Source: Pseudomonas sp. WN033 (GTDB lineage Bacteria > Pseudomonadota > Gammaproteobacteria > Pseudomonadales > Pseudomonadaceae). From it: 64,000 nucleotides of DNA. A program made the translations under genes and the position numbers. The stretch is from the NCBI GenBank assembly GCA_002287035.1, contig NSKG01000007.1, positions 1-64,000 of the forward strand. The letters run 5' to 3'. Shown here piece by piece: positions 28,349 through 37,505 of this stretch (within the stretch, counting starts at the first letter, position 1; every line of letters begins with the position of its first letter). The notes below the pieces were generated by a model that did not search any database, had not been told where the DNA came from, and saw only the letters and a program-made list of their open reading frames with translations.

Positions 28349-28786
28349 TCAGACTTCGAGCAGCAGGGTCACCGGGCCGTCGTTGACCAGATGAACCTGC
28401 ATGTCAGCGCCAAAGCGGCCACTGGCAACCTGCGGATGGCTGGCCCGGGCCCGTTCCAGCAGGTAGTTGAATAGCTCTTCGGCCAGTGCTGGCGCGGCTG
28501 CGGTGGAAAAACCCGGACGCAGGCCCTTGCGAGTATCGGCCGCCAGCGTGAACTGCGAAACCAGCAGCAGTCCGCCGCCAACATCCTGGAGCGAGCAGTT
28601 CATCCGCCCCTCGGCATCGTTGAAGACCCGGTAGTTGAGCAGCTTGTGCAGGAGCTTGTCAGCCTTGGCCTGATCATCGCCAGGCTCGACACCGACCAGC
28701 ACCAGCAGCCCCTGATCAACCGCACCCACCACCTCGCCGGCGACCTCAACCCGGGCATGGCGTACCCGTTGCAACAAACCCTTCAT
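28349..28786 (-). CDS. dtd: D-aminoacyl-tRNA deacylase
   Basis: Removes D-amino acids mischarged onto tRNA. 145 residues with MKGLLQRVRHARVEVAGEVVG at the N-terminus, the catalytic-site motif SQFTLAADTRKG and the C-terminal cross-subunit NDGPVTLLLEV (Gly-cisPro type). It lies three bases after the prolyl iminopeptidase gene on the same strand, the usual arrangement in pseudomonads. Confidence 0.95.
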   Translation of the reverse strand: MKGLLQRVRHARVEVAGEVVGAVDQGLLVLVGVEPGDDQAKADKLLHKLLNYRVFNDAEGRMNCSLQDVGGGLLLVSQFTLAADTRKGLRPGFSTAAAPALAEELFNYLLERARASHPQVASGRFGADMQVHLVNDGPVTLLLEV

Positions 28787-28789
28787 GCC

Positions 28790-29761
28790 TTACTCCGCCT
28801 GTGGGGTCAGATTCAACAGGTGCTGGGCCATGCTCTGAGTCGCCCGCACCAGCGCATCGGCGATACTCGGCTCGGAGGCGGCGTGCCCGGCATCGCGAAT
28901 GATCTGCAGCTCACTGCCCGGCCAACGCTGATGTACGGCATAGGCATTGTCCAGCGGACAAACCATATCGTAGCGACCGTGGACGATGATGCCTGGGATA
29001 TGGGCGATGCGGCCCATGTTGGCCAGCAACTGATCAGGCTCCAGAAATGCCTTGTTGATGAAGTAGTGGCACTCGATCCGGGCAATGGCATAGGCCCGGC
29101 GCGCCTCACTGAAACGCTCGACCACCTGACTGCTCGGGCGCAGCGTGGCGCAGCGCCCCTCCCACACCGACCAGGCCTTGGCCGCATGCATGCGACAGAT
29201 CTCGTCGTCACCGGTCAGGCGTCGATAATAGGCGGCCACCATGTCATGGCGCTCGGCCTCGGGGATCAGCGACACATAGTCCTCCCAGTAATCGGGAAAC
29301 ACGTGACTGGCGCCTTCCTGGTAGAACCAGTGGATATCCTGATCACGGCAGAGAAACACCCCGCGCAGAATCATGCCCAACACCCGTTGAGGATGGGCCT
29401 GGGCATAGGCCAGCGCCAGGGTCGAGCCCCAGGAACCACCAAACAGCACCCACTGCTCGATACCCAGATGCTCGCGCAGCGCCTCCAGGTCGTCGATCAA
29501 ATCAGCCGTGGTGTTGTTTTCCAGGCTGGCATGCGGCGTTGAACGCCCTGATCCGCGCTGGTCAAAGGTGATGATCCGATAGATCGAGGGGTCGAAAAAA
29601 CGCCGGCTCAGGCTATCGCACCCCGCTCCGGGACCACCGTGAATGAATACCACCGGCAGCCCCTCAGCCTGGCCACTTTCATCGGCGTAAAGTACATGTG
29701 GTGACTGCACCGCCAGTTCATGCCGGGCGTAGGGTTTGATCTCCGGGTACAGCAGCTGCAT
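28790..29761 (-). CDS. pip: Prolyl iminopeptidase
   Basis: Serine peptidase (S33) that releases N-terminal proline. 323 residues from the start at 29761 (MQLLYPEIKPYARHEL). The oxyanion segment HGGPGAGCD, the DQRGSGRS motif, the nucleophile box GGSWGSTLALAY, Asp in HGRYDMVCP and His in AGHAASEP make up the active site. The upstream extension of the frame is not conserved. Operon with dtd; divergent from a small lipoprotein gene. Confidence 0.95.
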   Translation of the reverse strand: MQLLYPEIKPYARHELAVQSPHVLYADESGQAEGLPVVFIHGGPGAGCDSLSRRFFDPSIYRIITFDQRGSGRSTPHASLENNTTADLIDDLEALREHLGIEQWVLFGGSWGSTLALAYAQAHPQRVLGMILRGVFLCRDQDIHWFYQEGASHVFPDYWEDYVSLIPEAERHDMVAAYYRRLTGDDEICRMHAAKAWSVWEGRCATLRPSSQVVERFSEARRAYAIARIECHYFINKAFLEPDQLLANMGRIAHIPGIIVHGRYDMVCPLDNAYAVHQRWPGSELQIIRDAGHAASEPSIADALVRATQSMAQHLLNLTPQAE

Positions 29762-29843
29762 GATGGGGCTCCTGGGCTGGGCGGGCGACCTTGTCGCGCC
29801 TGGCAATGTGCTCAACACACAACATTACTGACCGGCGAGACAT

Positions 29844-30272
29844 ATGTCACCTGTACGTTTCTTCGCACTGGGCCTGCTGGCCCTGATACTGCTCGGCTGC
29901 TCACGCCCGAGCCCGGATGAGCAGCTCAATCGCAGTCTCACCGAGTTGCAGGCGGCGATCGAAGCACGCTCCAGCGACCGGGTACTGAAACTGCTGCACC
30001 CGGAGTTCAACGCCGACCAGCCCTATGACCGTGACTGGGCCAGACGCACTATGGCCCTGCTGTTTCTTCAGCACCAGCGCATTCAGGTGCTGGTGCTGAA
30101 CCAGACGACCCAAATCGACCCGATCTACAACGGTCAGGCCCGTACTGAGGCCCAGGTCACCCTGAGCGGCGCAGAGCGTTTCATACCCGACAGCACCCGC
30201 GATTACCGCCTTACCCTCGACTGGCTGGAAGACGACGGAGATTGGCGTGTCCGGCGTCTGAGCTGGGAGTAG
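29844..30272 (+). CDS. Small lipoprotein, function unknown
   Basis: A 142-residue protein with a lipoprotein signal peptide ending LLGCS (Cys19; Ser next, so outer-membrane sorting expected). The mature part is a single alpha-plus-beta domain with LTELQAAIEARSSDRVLKLLHPEF and a final LDWLEDDGDWRVRRLSWE, reminiscent of NTF2/SnoaL-like folds, which is only an impression. Equivalent genes are common next to pip in pseudomonads. No function is known to me. Confidence 0.75.
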   Translation: MSPVRFFALGLLALILLGCSRPSPDEQLNRSLTELQAAIEARSSDRVLKLLHPEFNADQPYDRDWARRTMALLFLQHQRIQVLVLNQTTQIDPIYNGQARTEAQVTLSGAERFIPDSTRDYRLTLDWLEDDGDWRVRRLSWE

Positions 30273-30293
30273 CGGCATCACCAAGACAAACAA

Positions 30294-30367
30294 TAGGAGC
30301 GGCCAGCGGCCACGGAAACGAACTGTCGGTGGCTTCAGGGCTATTCGCGGCCGCTGGCCGCTCCTAC
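30294..30367. repeat. Pair of inverted REP elements (BIME-like)
   Basis: TAGGAGCGGCCAGCGGCC at 30294 is matched in inverted orientation by GGCCGCTGGCCGCTCCTA ending at 30366. The consensus GTAGGAGCGGCcagcGGCCGCGAA is of the Pseudomonas REP type. The two copies face each other across about 30 bases between convergent genes, so the pair can fold into a long hairpin and limit read-through. Confidence 0.75.
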
Positions 30368-30385
30368 CGTTTGCCCCATGTTGCT

Positions 30386-32014
30386 CTAGCAAAGCTTGGA
30401 TTCACGCAGCCGCAGGATAAAGTCCGGGGCACTGAAACTGTCTGCCCGGGCCGATGCCCAGAACTTGTCGAACACCAGCGGCCATTCACCCTCGCGCAGC
30501 AGCGCCCCCGGCTCAAGAAACGGGAATAGCGTCGAATAGGGCCGCACGTCGAAACGCGAGACCCTGCGCATGATGTGCTCCGGCCCCAGCTCACGCGGGT
30601 GGTTCAGCCCGGCGGCTTCCAGCAGTTCGGCCAGCGCCAGCACGGTATTGCGCTGGAAGTGGTAGACCCGCTGGCTTTTGTCCTCAACATCCAGCATGCG
30701 TCCACGCAGCGGGTCCTGGGTTGCAACCCCGCTGGGACAGCGACCGGTGTGGCAGCTCAGACCCTGGATGCAGCCGAGGGCAAACATGAAACCACGCGCG
30801 GCATTGCACCAGTCCGCACCCAGCGCCAGGGTACGGGCTATCTGGAATGCCGAGGTCAGTTTGCCGGCTGCACCGATGGCGATCTGTTCGCGCAGCCCCG
30901 CACCGACCAGAGTGTTGTGCACCAGCAACAGCGCCTCGGTCAGCGGCATGCCCAGGCGGTTGATAAACTCCAGGGGCGCGGCCCCGGTACCACCCTCGCC
31001 ACCATCGACCACGATAAAGTCAGGTTGCTCACCACTTTCCAGCATGGCCTTGACCAGCGCGAACCACTCCCAGGGATGGCCAATCGCCAATTTGAAACCC
31101 ACCGGCTTGCCGCCGGACAGCTCCCGTAACTGGGCAATGAACGCCATCAGTTCCAGCGGTGTCGAAAACGCCGAATGGCTGGCCGGCGAAATCACATCCT
31201 GGCCCATCGGCACCCCGCGCGCCTCGGCTATCTCAGCGGTGACCTTGGCTGCCGGCAGGATGCCGCCATGCCCGGGCTTGGCCCCCTGGGACAGCTTGAT
31301 CTCGATCATTTTGACCGGTTCCTGCTGCGCCGTGCGCCTGAACGCTTCAGGGTCAAAGCGGCCCTCGGCAGTGCGACAGCCGAAATACCCGGAGCCAATT
31401 TCCCAGACCAGATCCCCGCCTTCACGGTGATGGCGTGACAATGACCCTTCACCGGTGTCGTGATAGAAACCGCCCAGTCGGGCACCGATATTGAGCGCGC
31501 GGATGGCATTAGCCGAGAGTGCGCCGAAACTCATCGCCGAGATATTGAACACACTCACGGCATAGGGCTGGCGGCAGCGCTCGGCACCAACCAGCACACG
31601 AAAATCCTTGTCCTCGATATGGCTCGGTGCCAACGAATGATTGATCCACTCGTAACCATCGGCGTTCATGTCCATCAGGGTGCCGAAGGGTTTCTTGTCC
31701 AGGGTGTTCTTGGCCCGCTGATAGACCACGTTGCGCTGCTCGCGCGAGAACGGCAGTTCGTCAGTATCAGCCTGGATGAAGTACTGCCGGATCTCCGGGC
31801 CGATCGACTCCAGACCATAGCGGATACGCGCCAGAATCGGATAATTGCGGCTGACGGTGCGCCGGTGCTGCAGCAGGTCCCAGCTACCCAGCCCCGCCGG
31901 CAGCGCCAGCACAACGGCCAGCCACAGCCAGCGGGTATCGACCCACCAGGCCAAGGCTGCGGCAAGCAACAGCCCCAGCAGACACAATACATAGGTTAGA
32001 TAACGCAACGGCAT
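30386..32014 (-). CDS. FMN-binding glutamate-synthase-family protein, membrane anchored
   Basis: A 542-residue protein. Two N-terminal hydrophobic helices (LTYVLCLLGLLLAAALAWW and WLWLAVVLALPAGLG) precede a domain like the synthase/FMN part of GltB: FNISAMSFGALSANAIRALN, GEGSLSRHH, KLSQGAKPGHGG, VDGGEGGTGAAP and the iron-sulfur CHTGRCPSGVATQDP. It has no amidotransferase domain, so it does not use glutamine alone; the electron donor and substrate are unknown. Start at 32014 follows GGAGG. Related stand-alone proteins are common in proteobacteria. Confidence 0.85.
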   Translation of the reverse strand: MPLRYLTYVLCLLGLLLAAALAWWVDTRWLWLAVVLALPAGLGSWDLLQHRRTVSRNYPILARIRYGLESIGPEIRQYFIQADTDELPFSREQRNVVYQRAKNTLDKKPFGTLMDMNADGYEWINHSLAPSHIEDKDFRVLVGAERCRQPYAVSVFNISAMSFGALSANAIRALNIGARLGGFYHDTGEGSLSRHHREGGDLVWEIGSGYFGCRTAEGRFDPEAFRRTAQQEPVKMIEIKLSQGAKPGHGGILPAAKVTAEIAEARGVPMGQDVISPASHSAFSTPLELMAFIAQLRELSGGKPVGFKLAIGHPWEWFALVKAMLESGEQPDFIVVDGGEGGTGAAPLEFINRLGMPLTEALLLVHNTLVGAGLREQIAIGAAGKLTSAFQIARTLALGADWCNAARGFMFALGCIQGLSCHTGRCPSGVATQDPLRGRMLDVEDKSQRVYHFQRNTVLALAELLEAAGLNHPRELGPEHIMRRVSRFDVRPYSTLFPFLEPGALLREGEWPLVFDKFWASARADSFSAPDFILRLRESKLC

Positions 32015-32122
32015 CCTGGCCTCCTGGTGCGCTTCAGGCTTTAATGAACCAAGGCTTCTGACTCTTGGCTGGCACTGTTTGTGCTTGCCTACAACAATAA
32101 ACCACCGCCTTGAGGATGTCGC

Positions 32123-33178
32123 ATGCCGCTTGAGCGCGCCAGTTGCCAAGCCCCCGATCAACGCCTGATCAGCCTGCAGAGTACCTGCCTGATCGCCCAC
32201 TGCTTTGCGGCCCAGGGGCTGTCGGTCAGCGACCTGCTGGACGCCACCGGACTGAGCGAATCCGACCTTGAGCAACCTTCGCGGTTGATCACCCCTGCCC
32301 AGGAACAGCAGGTATTCGCCAATGCAGCCAGGCTAGCCAACTCGGCCCTGATCGGCCTTGAGCTGGGTCAACGCATGCGCATCTCCGCCTACGGCCAGCT
32401 CGGCTATGCCATGCTGTCGAGCCCCACACTGGGTCAGGCGCTGGAGGTCATGCTCAGCTATCCGGTGCTGCTTGGCAGCTATTTCCGCCTGTCGCTGGAA
32501 CTGCTCGATGACGGCCTGGTCGCCCTCAGCGCCCGCGACTACCATGAGTCGCCACAACTGCGGCTGTTCAATACCGAGCTGTGCCTGTCATCGGTCAAGG
32601 CCATGCTCGATGATGCCCTGGGCCAGCCTTTACCCCTGAGCGCCATCCACCTGAGCCTGCCGGCTCCCAGCCATGCCGAACACTACCCACAGGCATTCGG
32701 GGCCTGTCAGTTGCTGGCCCAGCAGGATGCCGAACGGCTGGTATTCGATTCACACTGGCTGGATGCCCCACTACCGCTGGCCGACCCGGTTACCCAGCAT
32801 GAGGCCCTGCGCCAGTGCCAGCGGTTGCAGGAGCGTTTTTGCTCCCAACAGTCCCCGCTGGTTGTCAGCCTGACCGAACAGTTGCAACAGAACCTGGATG
32901 CGCCACCAAGCCTGGAGCAACTGGCCGGGCGCCTGCACTGCACCTCCCGTACCCTGCGCCGCCACCTGCGCCAGGCCGGCTGTGGTTATCAGCAACTGCT
33001 CGACCAGCTACGCCTGCAGCAGGCCAAGACTCTGCTCAGTCGCCCGCACCTGCCCATCTATGCCATCGCTGAACAGCTCGGTTTCAGCGAGAGCGCCAGT
33101 TTCCGCCATGCCTTCATCCGCTGGACCGGCATGACTCCGCGAGCCTGGCGCCAGCACCAGAAAACAGCCGAACACTAG
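32123..33178 (+). CDS. AraC-family regulator with arabinose-binding-type N-terminus
   Basis: A 351-residue transcription factor. The N-terminal 200 residues (LIAHCFAAQGLSVSDLLDATGL, GQLGYAMLSSPTLGQALEV) are of the Arabinose_bd type found in OruR- and ArgR-like regulators. The C-terminal AraC domain includes LAGRLHCTSRTLRRHLRQAG and the second motif IAEQLGFSESASFRHAFIRWTGMTP. It lies 114 bases upstream of the acetylpolyamine deacetylase gene on the same strand, so control of polyamine use is likely; this is inferred from position. Confidence 0.85.
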   Translation: MPLERASCQAPDQRLISLQSTCLIAHCFAAQGLSVSDLLDATGLSESDLEQPSRLITPAQEQQVFANAARLANSALIGLELGQRMRISAYGQLGYAMLSSPTLGQALEVMLSYPVLLGSYFRLSLELLDDGLVALSARDYHESPQLRLFNTELCLSSVKAMLDDALGQPLPLSAIHLSLPAPSHAEHYPQAFGACQLLAQQDAERLVFDSHWLDAPLPLADPVTQHEALRQCQRLQERFCSQQSPLVVSLTEQLQQNLDAPPSLEQLAGRLHCTSRTLRRHLRQAGCGYQQLLDQLRLQQAKTLLSRPHLPIYAIAEQLGFSESASFRHAFIRWTGMTPRAWRQHQKTAEH

Positions 33179-33292
33179 GCTCTGTCCGTTTCGATCCCTT
33201 TTCTGTCCCCCGCTATCGTTCCGCCTCATGCCGCCAGAGGCCATGATCAAGGTCAGCCCCCTGGCAGAACAACAACCGGAACGAGAACCACC

Positions 33293-34324
33293 ATGCAGAC
33301 TTTCTACAGCGATGACCACCGCCTGCACCACGGCCAGGCCGAGCTTAACAACGGCCAGCTGATGCCCTGCTTCGAGAAGCCCTCACGCGCCGATATGGTG
33401 CTCGAACGGGTCAGAAGTACCGGTTTGGGGCCAGTTCAGGCACCCGATGATTTCGGCCTGATACCCATCAAGCGCGTGCATGACGGCCAGTTTGTCGACT
33501 TTCTCAAGGGCGCCTGGGCCCGCTGGGCTGCTCTGGGCCGCAGCCATGACATGCTGCCGCTGGCCTGGCCACCACGGCGCATGCCGGCACGCTGCCCCGA
33601 GGATATCGACGGCCAGCTCGGCTACTACAGCTTCGACGCTGGGGTACCGATGAACGCCGGCAGCTGGCAGGCCATCTACAGCAGTGCCCAGGTGGCACTC
33701 AGCGCCCAGGCCCGGCTCGCCGCCGGCGATCAGGCCGCCTTCGCCCTGTGCCGACCACCCGGACACCATGCCGGAATCGACTACATGGGCGGCTACTGCT
33801 ACCTGAACAATGCTGCCATCGCCACCCAGGCCCTGCTCGACGGCGGGGCACGCAAGGTGGCGATTCTCGATGTCGACTTCCACCACGGCAACGGCACCCA
33901 GGACATTTTCTACCAACGGCCGGATGTACTGTTCCTGTCGATTCACGGCGACCCACGTCACGAATACCCCTGCTTTGCCGGCTATGCCGATGAACGCGGT
34001 GAAGGTGCCGGGCTGGGCTACAACTACAACTATCCGCTGGCCGCCGGCAGTGACTGGACGCGGTGGTCGCAGGCACTGGCTGATGCCCTGCGGGTGATCG
34101 CCGGTTATGGCGCCGACGCGTTGGTGATTTCGCTGGGGGTAGACACCTACAAACAGGATCCGATTTCCAGTTTCAAACTGGACAGCCCCGACTACCTGCG
34201 TATGGGTGAGCAGATCGCCAGCCTCGGCCTGCCCAGCCTGTTCGTAATGGAAGGCGGCTACGCCGTCGAAGAGATCGGCATCAATGCCGTCAATGTCCTC
34301 AGCGGTTTTTCCAGCCGACGCTGA
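33293..34324 (+). CDS. Acetylpolyamine amidohydrolase (histone-deacetylase fold)
   Basis: A zinc deacetylase of 343 residues that removes acetyl groups from acetylated polyamines such as acetylcadaverine or acetylputrescine. The catalytic His pair lies in CRPPGHHAGIDYMGGYCYLN, and zinc ligands are in DVDFHHGNGTQDIFY and GVDTYKQDP. P. aeruginosa AphA/AphB are the closest functional examples I know. A polyamine-binding periplasmic protein gene follows 20 bases later, which supports polyamine use. Confidence 0.9.
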   Translation: MQTFYSDDHRLHHGQAELNNGQLMPCFEKPSRADMVLERVRSTGLGPVQAPDDFGLIPIKRVHDGQFVDFLKGAWARWAALGRSHDMLPLAWPPRRMPARCPEDIDGQLGYYSFDAGVPMNAGSWQAIYSSAQVALSAQARLAAGDQAAFALCRPPGHHAGIDYMGGYCYLNNAAIATQALLDGGARKVAILDVDFHHGNGTQDIFYQRPDVLFLSIHGDPRHEYPCFAGYADERGEGAGLGYNYNYPLAAGSDWTRWSQALADALRVIAGYGADALVISLGVDTYKQDPISSFKLDSPDYLRMGEQIASLGLPSLFVMEGGYAVEEIGINAVNVLSGFSSRR

Positions 34325-34344
34325 TTCACCTTAGGAGCACCGCC

Positions 34345-35442
34345 ATGAAACTCAAGCCACTCTTACCGACCCTGGGGCTCATGCTCCCGCTCAGCCTGTT
34401 TGCCTCCCAGAGTCAGGCCGCTGACGTGCGGATCTACAACTGGTTCGACTACACCCCGCAATCGACCCTCGACAGCTTTCAGGCCGCCACCGGTATCCGC
34501 CCGACCCTGGACACCTTCGACTCCAATGAAGTGCTGGAAGCCCGGCTGATGTCCGGACGTTCCGGCTATGACGTGGTGGTGCCCAGCGACAGCTTTCTGG
34601 CCAAGCAGCGTCAGGCCGGTGCCTTTCAGAAACTGGACAAGAGCCTGCTGCCCAACCTCGGCAATCTCAACCCGGACCTGATGCAGGCGCTGGAGGGTAA
34701 TGATCCGGGCAACGAATATGCGGTGCCCTATATGTGGGGCACCAACGGCATCGGCTTCAATGTCGACAAGGTCAGGGCTGTGCTTGGCGAGGATGCCCCA
34801 GTCGATTCCTGGGCCCTGGTGTTCGACCCCACCTACATGGCCAAGCTGGCTCAGTGTGGCGTGGCGTTTCTCGACTCACCCTCGGAAATTCTGCCGGCCG
34901 CCCTGCACTATCTGGGTCGCGACCCCAACAGCACCGAGGCCGAAGATTATGCCGCCGCCGAAGAACTGATGCTGGCGATCCAGCCCCATGTACGCTATTT
35001 CCACTCCTCACGTTTTCTCAACGATCTGGCCAACGGGGAAATCTGCGTCGCGGTCGCCTGGTCCGGCAGCATTCTGCAGGCCGATGCCCGGGCTCAGGAA
35101 GCTGGTAATGGGGTGCAACTGGAGTACCGGATACCCAAGGAAGGCACCCAGGTCTGGTTCGATCTGATGGCGATTCCGCGTGATGCGCCCAACCCGGCCG
35201 GCGCCCATGCCTTTATCAATCACATCCTCGAACCTGAGGTAGTGGCGGCGATCAGCAACGAAGTGGGTTACGCCAACCCCAACCAGGCTGCCACCCCGCT
35301 GGTCAAGGAGTCTCTGCGCACCAATCCCGGAGCCTACCCGCCAGCAGAAGTGCAGGCCCGGCTGTTCACCCTCAAGCCGTTGCCGATTGCCGCCGAGCGT
35401 ATCCGCACCCGGACCTGGAACAGGATCAAGACCGGCAAGTAA
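34345..35442 (+). CDS. Periplasmic polyamine-binding protein (PotF/SpuD type)
   Basis: Substrate-binding protein of an ABC transporter, 365 residues, with a signal peptide ending SQAAD. RIYNWFDYTPQSTLDSFQAATG is the PotF/SpuD-like N-terminus, and YNWxxY and PYMWGTNGIGFN are polyamine-site motifs. No permease or ATPase genes follow, so it must share a transporter encoded elsewhere. Cotranscription with the acetylpolyamine deacetylase is likely. Confidence 0.9.
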   Translation: MKLKPLLPTLGLMLPLSLFASQSQAADVRIYNWFDYTPQSTLDSFQAATGIRPTLDTFDSNEVLEARLMSGRSGYDVVVPSDSFLAKQRQAGAFQKLDKSLLPNLGNLNPDLMQALEGNDPGNEYAVPYMWGTNGIGFNVDKVRAVLGEDAPVDSWALVFDPTYMAKLAQCGVAFLDSPSEILPAALHYLGRDPNSTEAEDYAAAEELMLAIQPHVRYFHSSRFLNDLANGEICVAVAWSGSILQADARAQEAGNGVQLEYRIPKEGTQVWFDLMAIPRDAPNPAGAHAFINHILEPEVVAAISNEVGYANPNQAATPLVKESLRTNPGAYPPAEVQARLFTLKPLPIAAERIRTRTWNRIKTGK

Positions 35443-35451
35443 ACGAAAGCC

Positions 35452-35479
35452 CCGGAGCAGGGATCAAACCCTGCTCCGG
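35452..35479. terminator. Bidirectional hairpin between convergent genes
   Basis: CCGGAGCAGGG and CCCTGCTCCGG form a perfect 11-base-pair stem around ATCAAA, ten bases after the binding-protein stop and eight before the NnrU-family stop. There is no long T tract on either strand. Confidence 0.6.
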
Positions 35480-35486
35480 CAGCCAC

Positions 35487-36068
35487 TCAGCCGCCGAATG
35501 GCGCTCTGCCGATCAGCCAGAGGTGCAGCCACAGGGCGAAGATCACCCAGGTAACCAGCCCGACCACCACAACCGCAGCATCCCGACTCAGCTGGCCGCC
35601 AACTGGTACCAGACCGGCCAGCCGGTCACGCCGACGGTTGCTGACGTAGGCCGCTGTGGCCCACACCAGAAAACCGCCAAACAGCAGCAGGTCTGCCAGG
35701 GTACCGTTGGCAATCAGGTGAGCCAGCGCCCAGAACTTCACCCCCAGCAACATCGGATGGCCAACCCGGGCCTTGAGTTTTGAGCCCGGCAGATAGGCGG
35801 CAACCAGCAGAATGAATGCCGGTATGGTCAGCAGGGCAGCCAGGTGGCGAGTCCACACCGGCGGCACCCACAGCCAGGTCGGCGCCAGCCGTGCCTGCCC
35901 ATAACCCCAGATGATCAGCACCAGACCGATCAGCGCCACCAGCGAATACAGGCCCTTCCAGGGCATCAGGCCCAACCGCTGCACCTGTTGCTCACGCCAG
36001 GCCGGCGCCAACATGCGCAACGAATGCACACCAAGAAAAATCACCAGACCAATCACCAGAGCCAACAT
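35487..36068 (-). CDS. NnrU-family membrane protein
   Basis: A 193-residue integral membrane protein with five or six hydrophobic segments. The family shows GVHSLRMLAPAWREQQVQRLGLMPWKGLYSLVAL at the N-terminus and a conserved HP (GHPMLLGVKFWALAHL). NnrU was first noted near denitrification genes, but no such genes are present here, so the role remains open. Start at 36068 leaves a short gap to the next minus-strand gene upstream. Confidence 0.83.
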   Translation of the reverse strand: MLALVIGLVIFLGVHSLRMLAPAWREQQVQRLGLMPWKGLYSLVALIGLVLIIWGYGQARLAPTWLWVPPVWTRHLAALLTIPAFILLVAAYLPGSKLKARVGHPMLLGVKFWALAHLIANGTLADLLLFGGFLVWATAAYVSNRRRDRLAGLVPVGGQLSRDAAVVVVGLVTWVIFALWLHLWLIGRAPFGG

Positions 36069-36119
36069 CGGTATATCCTTTTTTCGTTGTTATGGCCCTG
36101 GTGAGTAGTCCAGGGCTGG

Positions 36120-37442
36120 TTAGCGGGTTTCTGGGTAGGCTTTCAAACTCCCCGCCTGCGAACGCACCAGCAAGGCACCGGTGTCATCGAAGTCAAACCC
36201 GTCGATCGCTTCCAGCGTTTCCAGGAAACGCTGCTCCTGCTCCATCAATGATGGCGCACAGGCCATCATGGTGGTAGCCGCCTGGCTGACCGTCAAGCTC
36301 TCACCGGTGAGGGCGTACTGGCCCATGAAGTTGTTGCACGAAGCGCGCCCGGCAATCCGTCCGTCAGGGAAAAAGTTCAGGGTCACCCGCGACCGGTCGA
36401 TGATACCGCCACCATTGATGTCTTCCACCACCCATTCAACACCCTGCAACAAACGTTCGGGCTGGCCACCACAACCCTGAAGGGTTTCGCCATCGACCAT
36501 CAGGCTGACCTGTTGGGGAAAGGGCATCCCGCTCATGCTGTCGCGGCACAGCCGTTCGGTAACCAGCAACGTTATAGTCTGCTCGCCCTCGCCAGCGTCA
36601 ATCCGGCTACGGCTGGTGCTTTCCTGCTCGCTACGATAGGGCAAGGTGCGCGTCAGCTTGTCGTCCATGCGCTGCAGACTCAACTCGCCCGCGTCCAGTT
36701 CGACCGACCAGAACGGCTCATTGCCCGTAGCCTTGAATGGCTCGACAACCGCTCCCGGCGGCACGCAAAGCGGATACTCGTCACCGTTGAGCGTCAGCCA
36801 GCCCTGATTGCCCTTGCTCCAAAAACTGGTGCTGGGGTCGCCCTCAAGCTCGAACTTGGCTCCCGAGGCACTGACTGCCGGTAGCAGTACCAGCTCCTGG
36901 CCCTTGGCGTTGAGCATCAGCTTGTCATCTTCATAGCCGACGTTGATCTGCAACTGGCCACAGTTGAAAACGTTGCTGAAAGCCGAACCCTTATGGGGCA
37001 ACAGCACGATCTCGCCCAACTCGGCATCACCACCGGTCAGATCCACCTCTACCGGGCCAGACGCCCAGGTAGTACGCCCACCCTCCTGAATCGTAGCCCG
37101 CAGCACATAGCTGGAAGCCTGGGCCAGAGTCTGGGCATCCACCTCCAGGGCAAAGTTCACCGGCACCTGCTGGCCATCCAGGCTGATGCGCTGCTCAGCC
37201 AATACGCCGTCTCCATCGGCTGCCTCGGCATCACGCAGCTCGACCAGCACCTGACTATCAGGCAACAGGGCAATACGCGCCCGGTAGGTGAGGCTACCGC
37301 TGATCCGGCTCAGGGCCTGTTCGGCCTCCTGCTCAGTAACCCGCTCGCTGCTGGCCGGCGCCTCGCTGGCAGGTTCTGAGCAGCCGGTCAGCGCCAAAAC
37401 GGCACCCAGCGACAAGGCAATGGCAAGTGGTGTGAGTTGCAT
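36120..37442 (-). CDS. Multidomain lipoprotein: YbaY, MliC, COG3650-like and META domains
   Basis: A 440-residue lipoprotein; start at 37442 follows AGGGAGAA, and the signal ends ALTGCS. Four segments are recognisable in order: a YbaY-like beta domain (about 40-145; GSLTYRARIALLPDS), an MliC-like lysozyme-inhibitor segment (about 155-245; FNCGQLQINVGYED and a late Cys), a COG3650-type segment (FKATGNEPFWSVELDAG) and a C-terminal META/HslJ domain (GRIAGRASCNNFMGQY, MMACAPSLMEQEQRFL). Lysozyme inhibition or envelope stress protection is inferred from the parts. Confidence 0.8.
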   Translation of the reverse strand: MQLTPLAIALSLGAVLALTGCSEPASEAPASSERVTEQEAEQALSRISGSLTYRARIALLPDSQVLVELRDAEAADGDGVLAEQRISLDGQQVPVNFALEVDAQTLAQASSYVLRATIQEGGRTTWASGPVEVDLTGGDAELGEIVLLPHKGSAFSNVFNCGQLQINVGYEDDKLMLNAKGQELVLLPAVSASGAKFELEGDPSTSFWSKGNQGWLTLNGDEYPLCVPPGAVVEPFKATGNEPFWSVELDAGELSLQRMDDKLTRTLPYRSEQESTSRSRIDAGEGEQTITLLVTERLCRDSMSGMPFPQQVSLMVDGETLQGCGGQPERLLQGVEWVVEDINGGGIIDRSRVTLNFFPDGRIAGRASCNNFMGQYALTGESLTVSQAATTMMACAPSLMEQEQRFLETLEAIDGFDFDDTGALLVRSQAGSLKAYPETR

Positions 37443-37505
37443 AGTGGTTCTCCCTGAACAATGGAGCCCATCAGACCCGAACCAGCCGACTCGGTTCCTG
37501 GGCAT

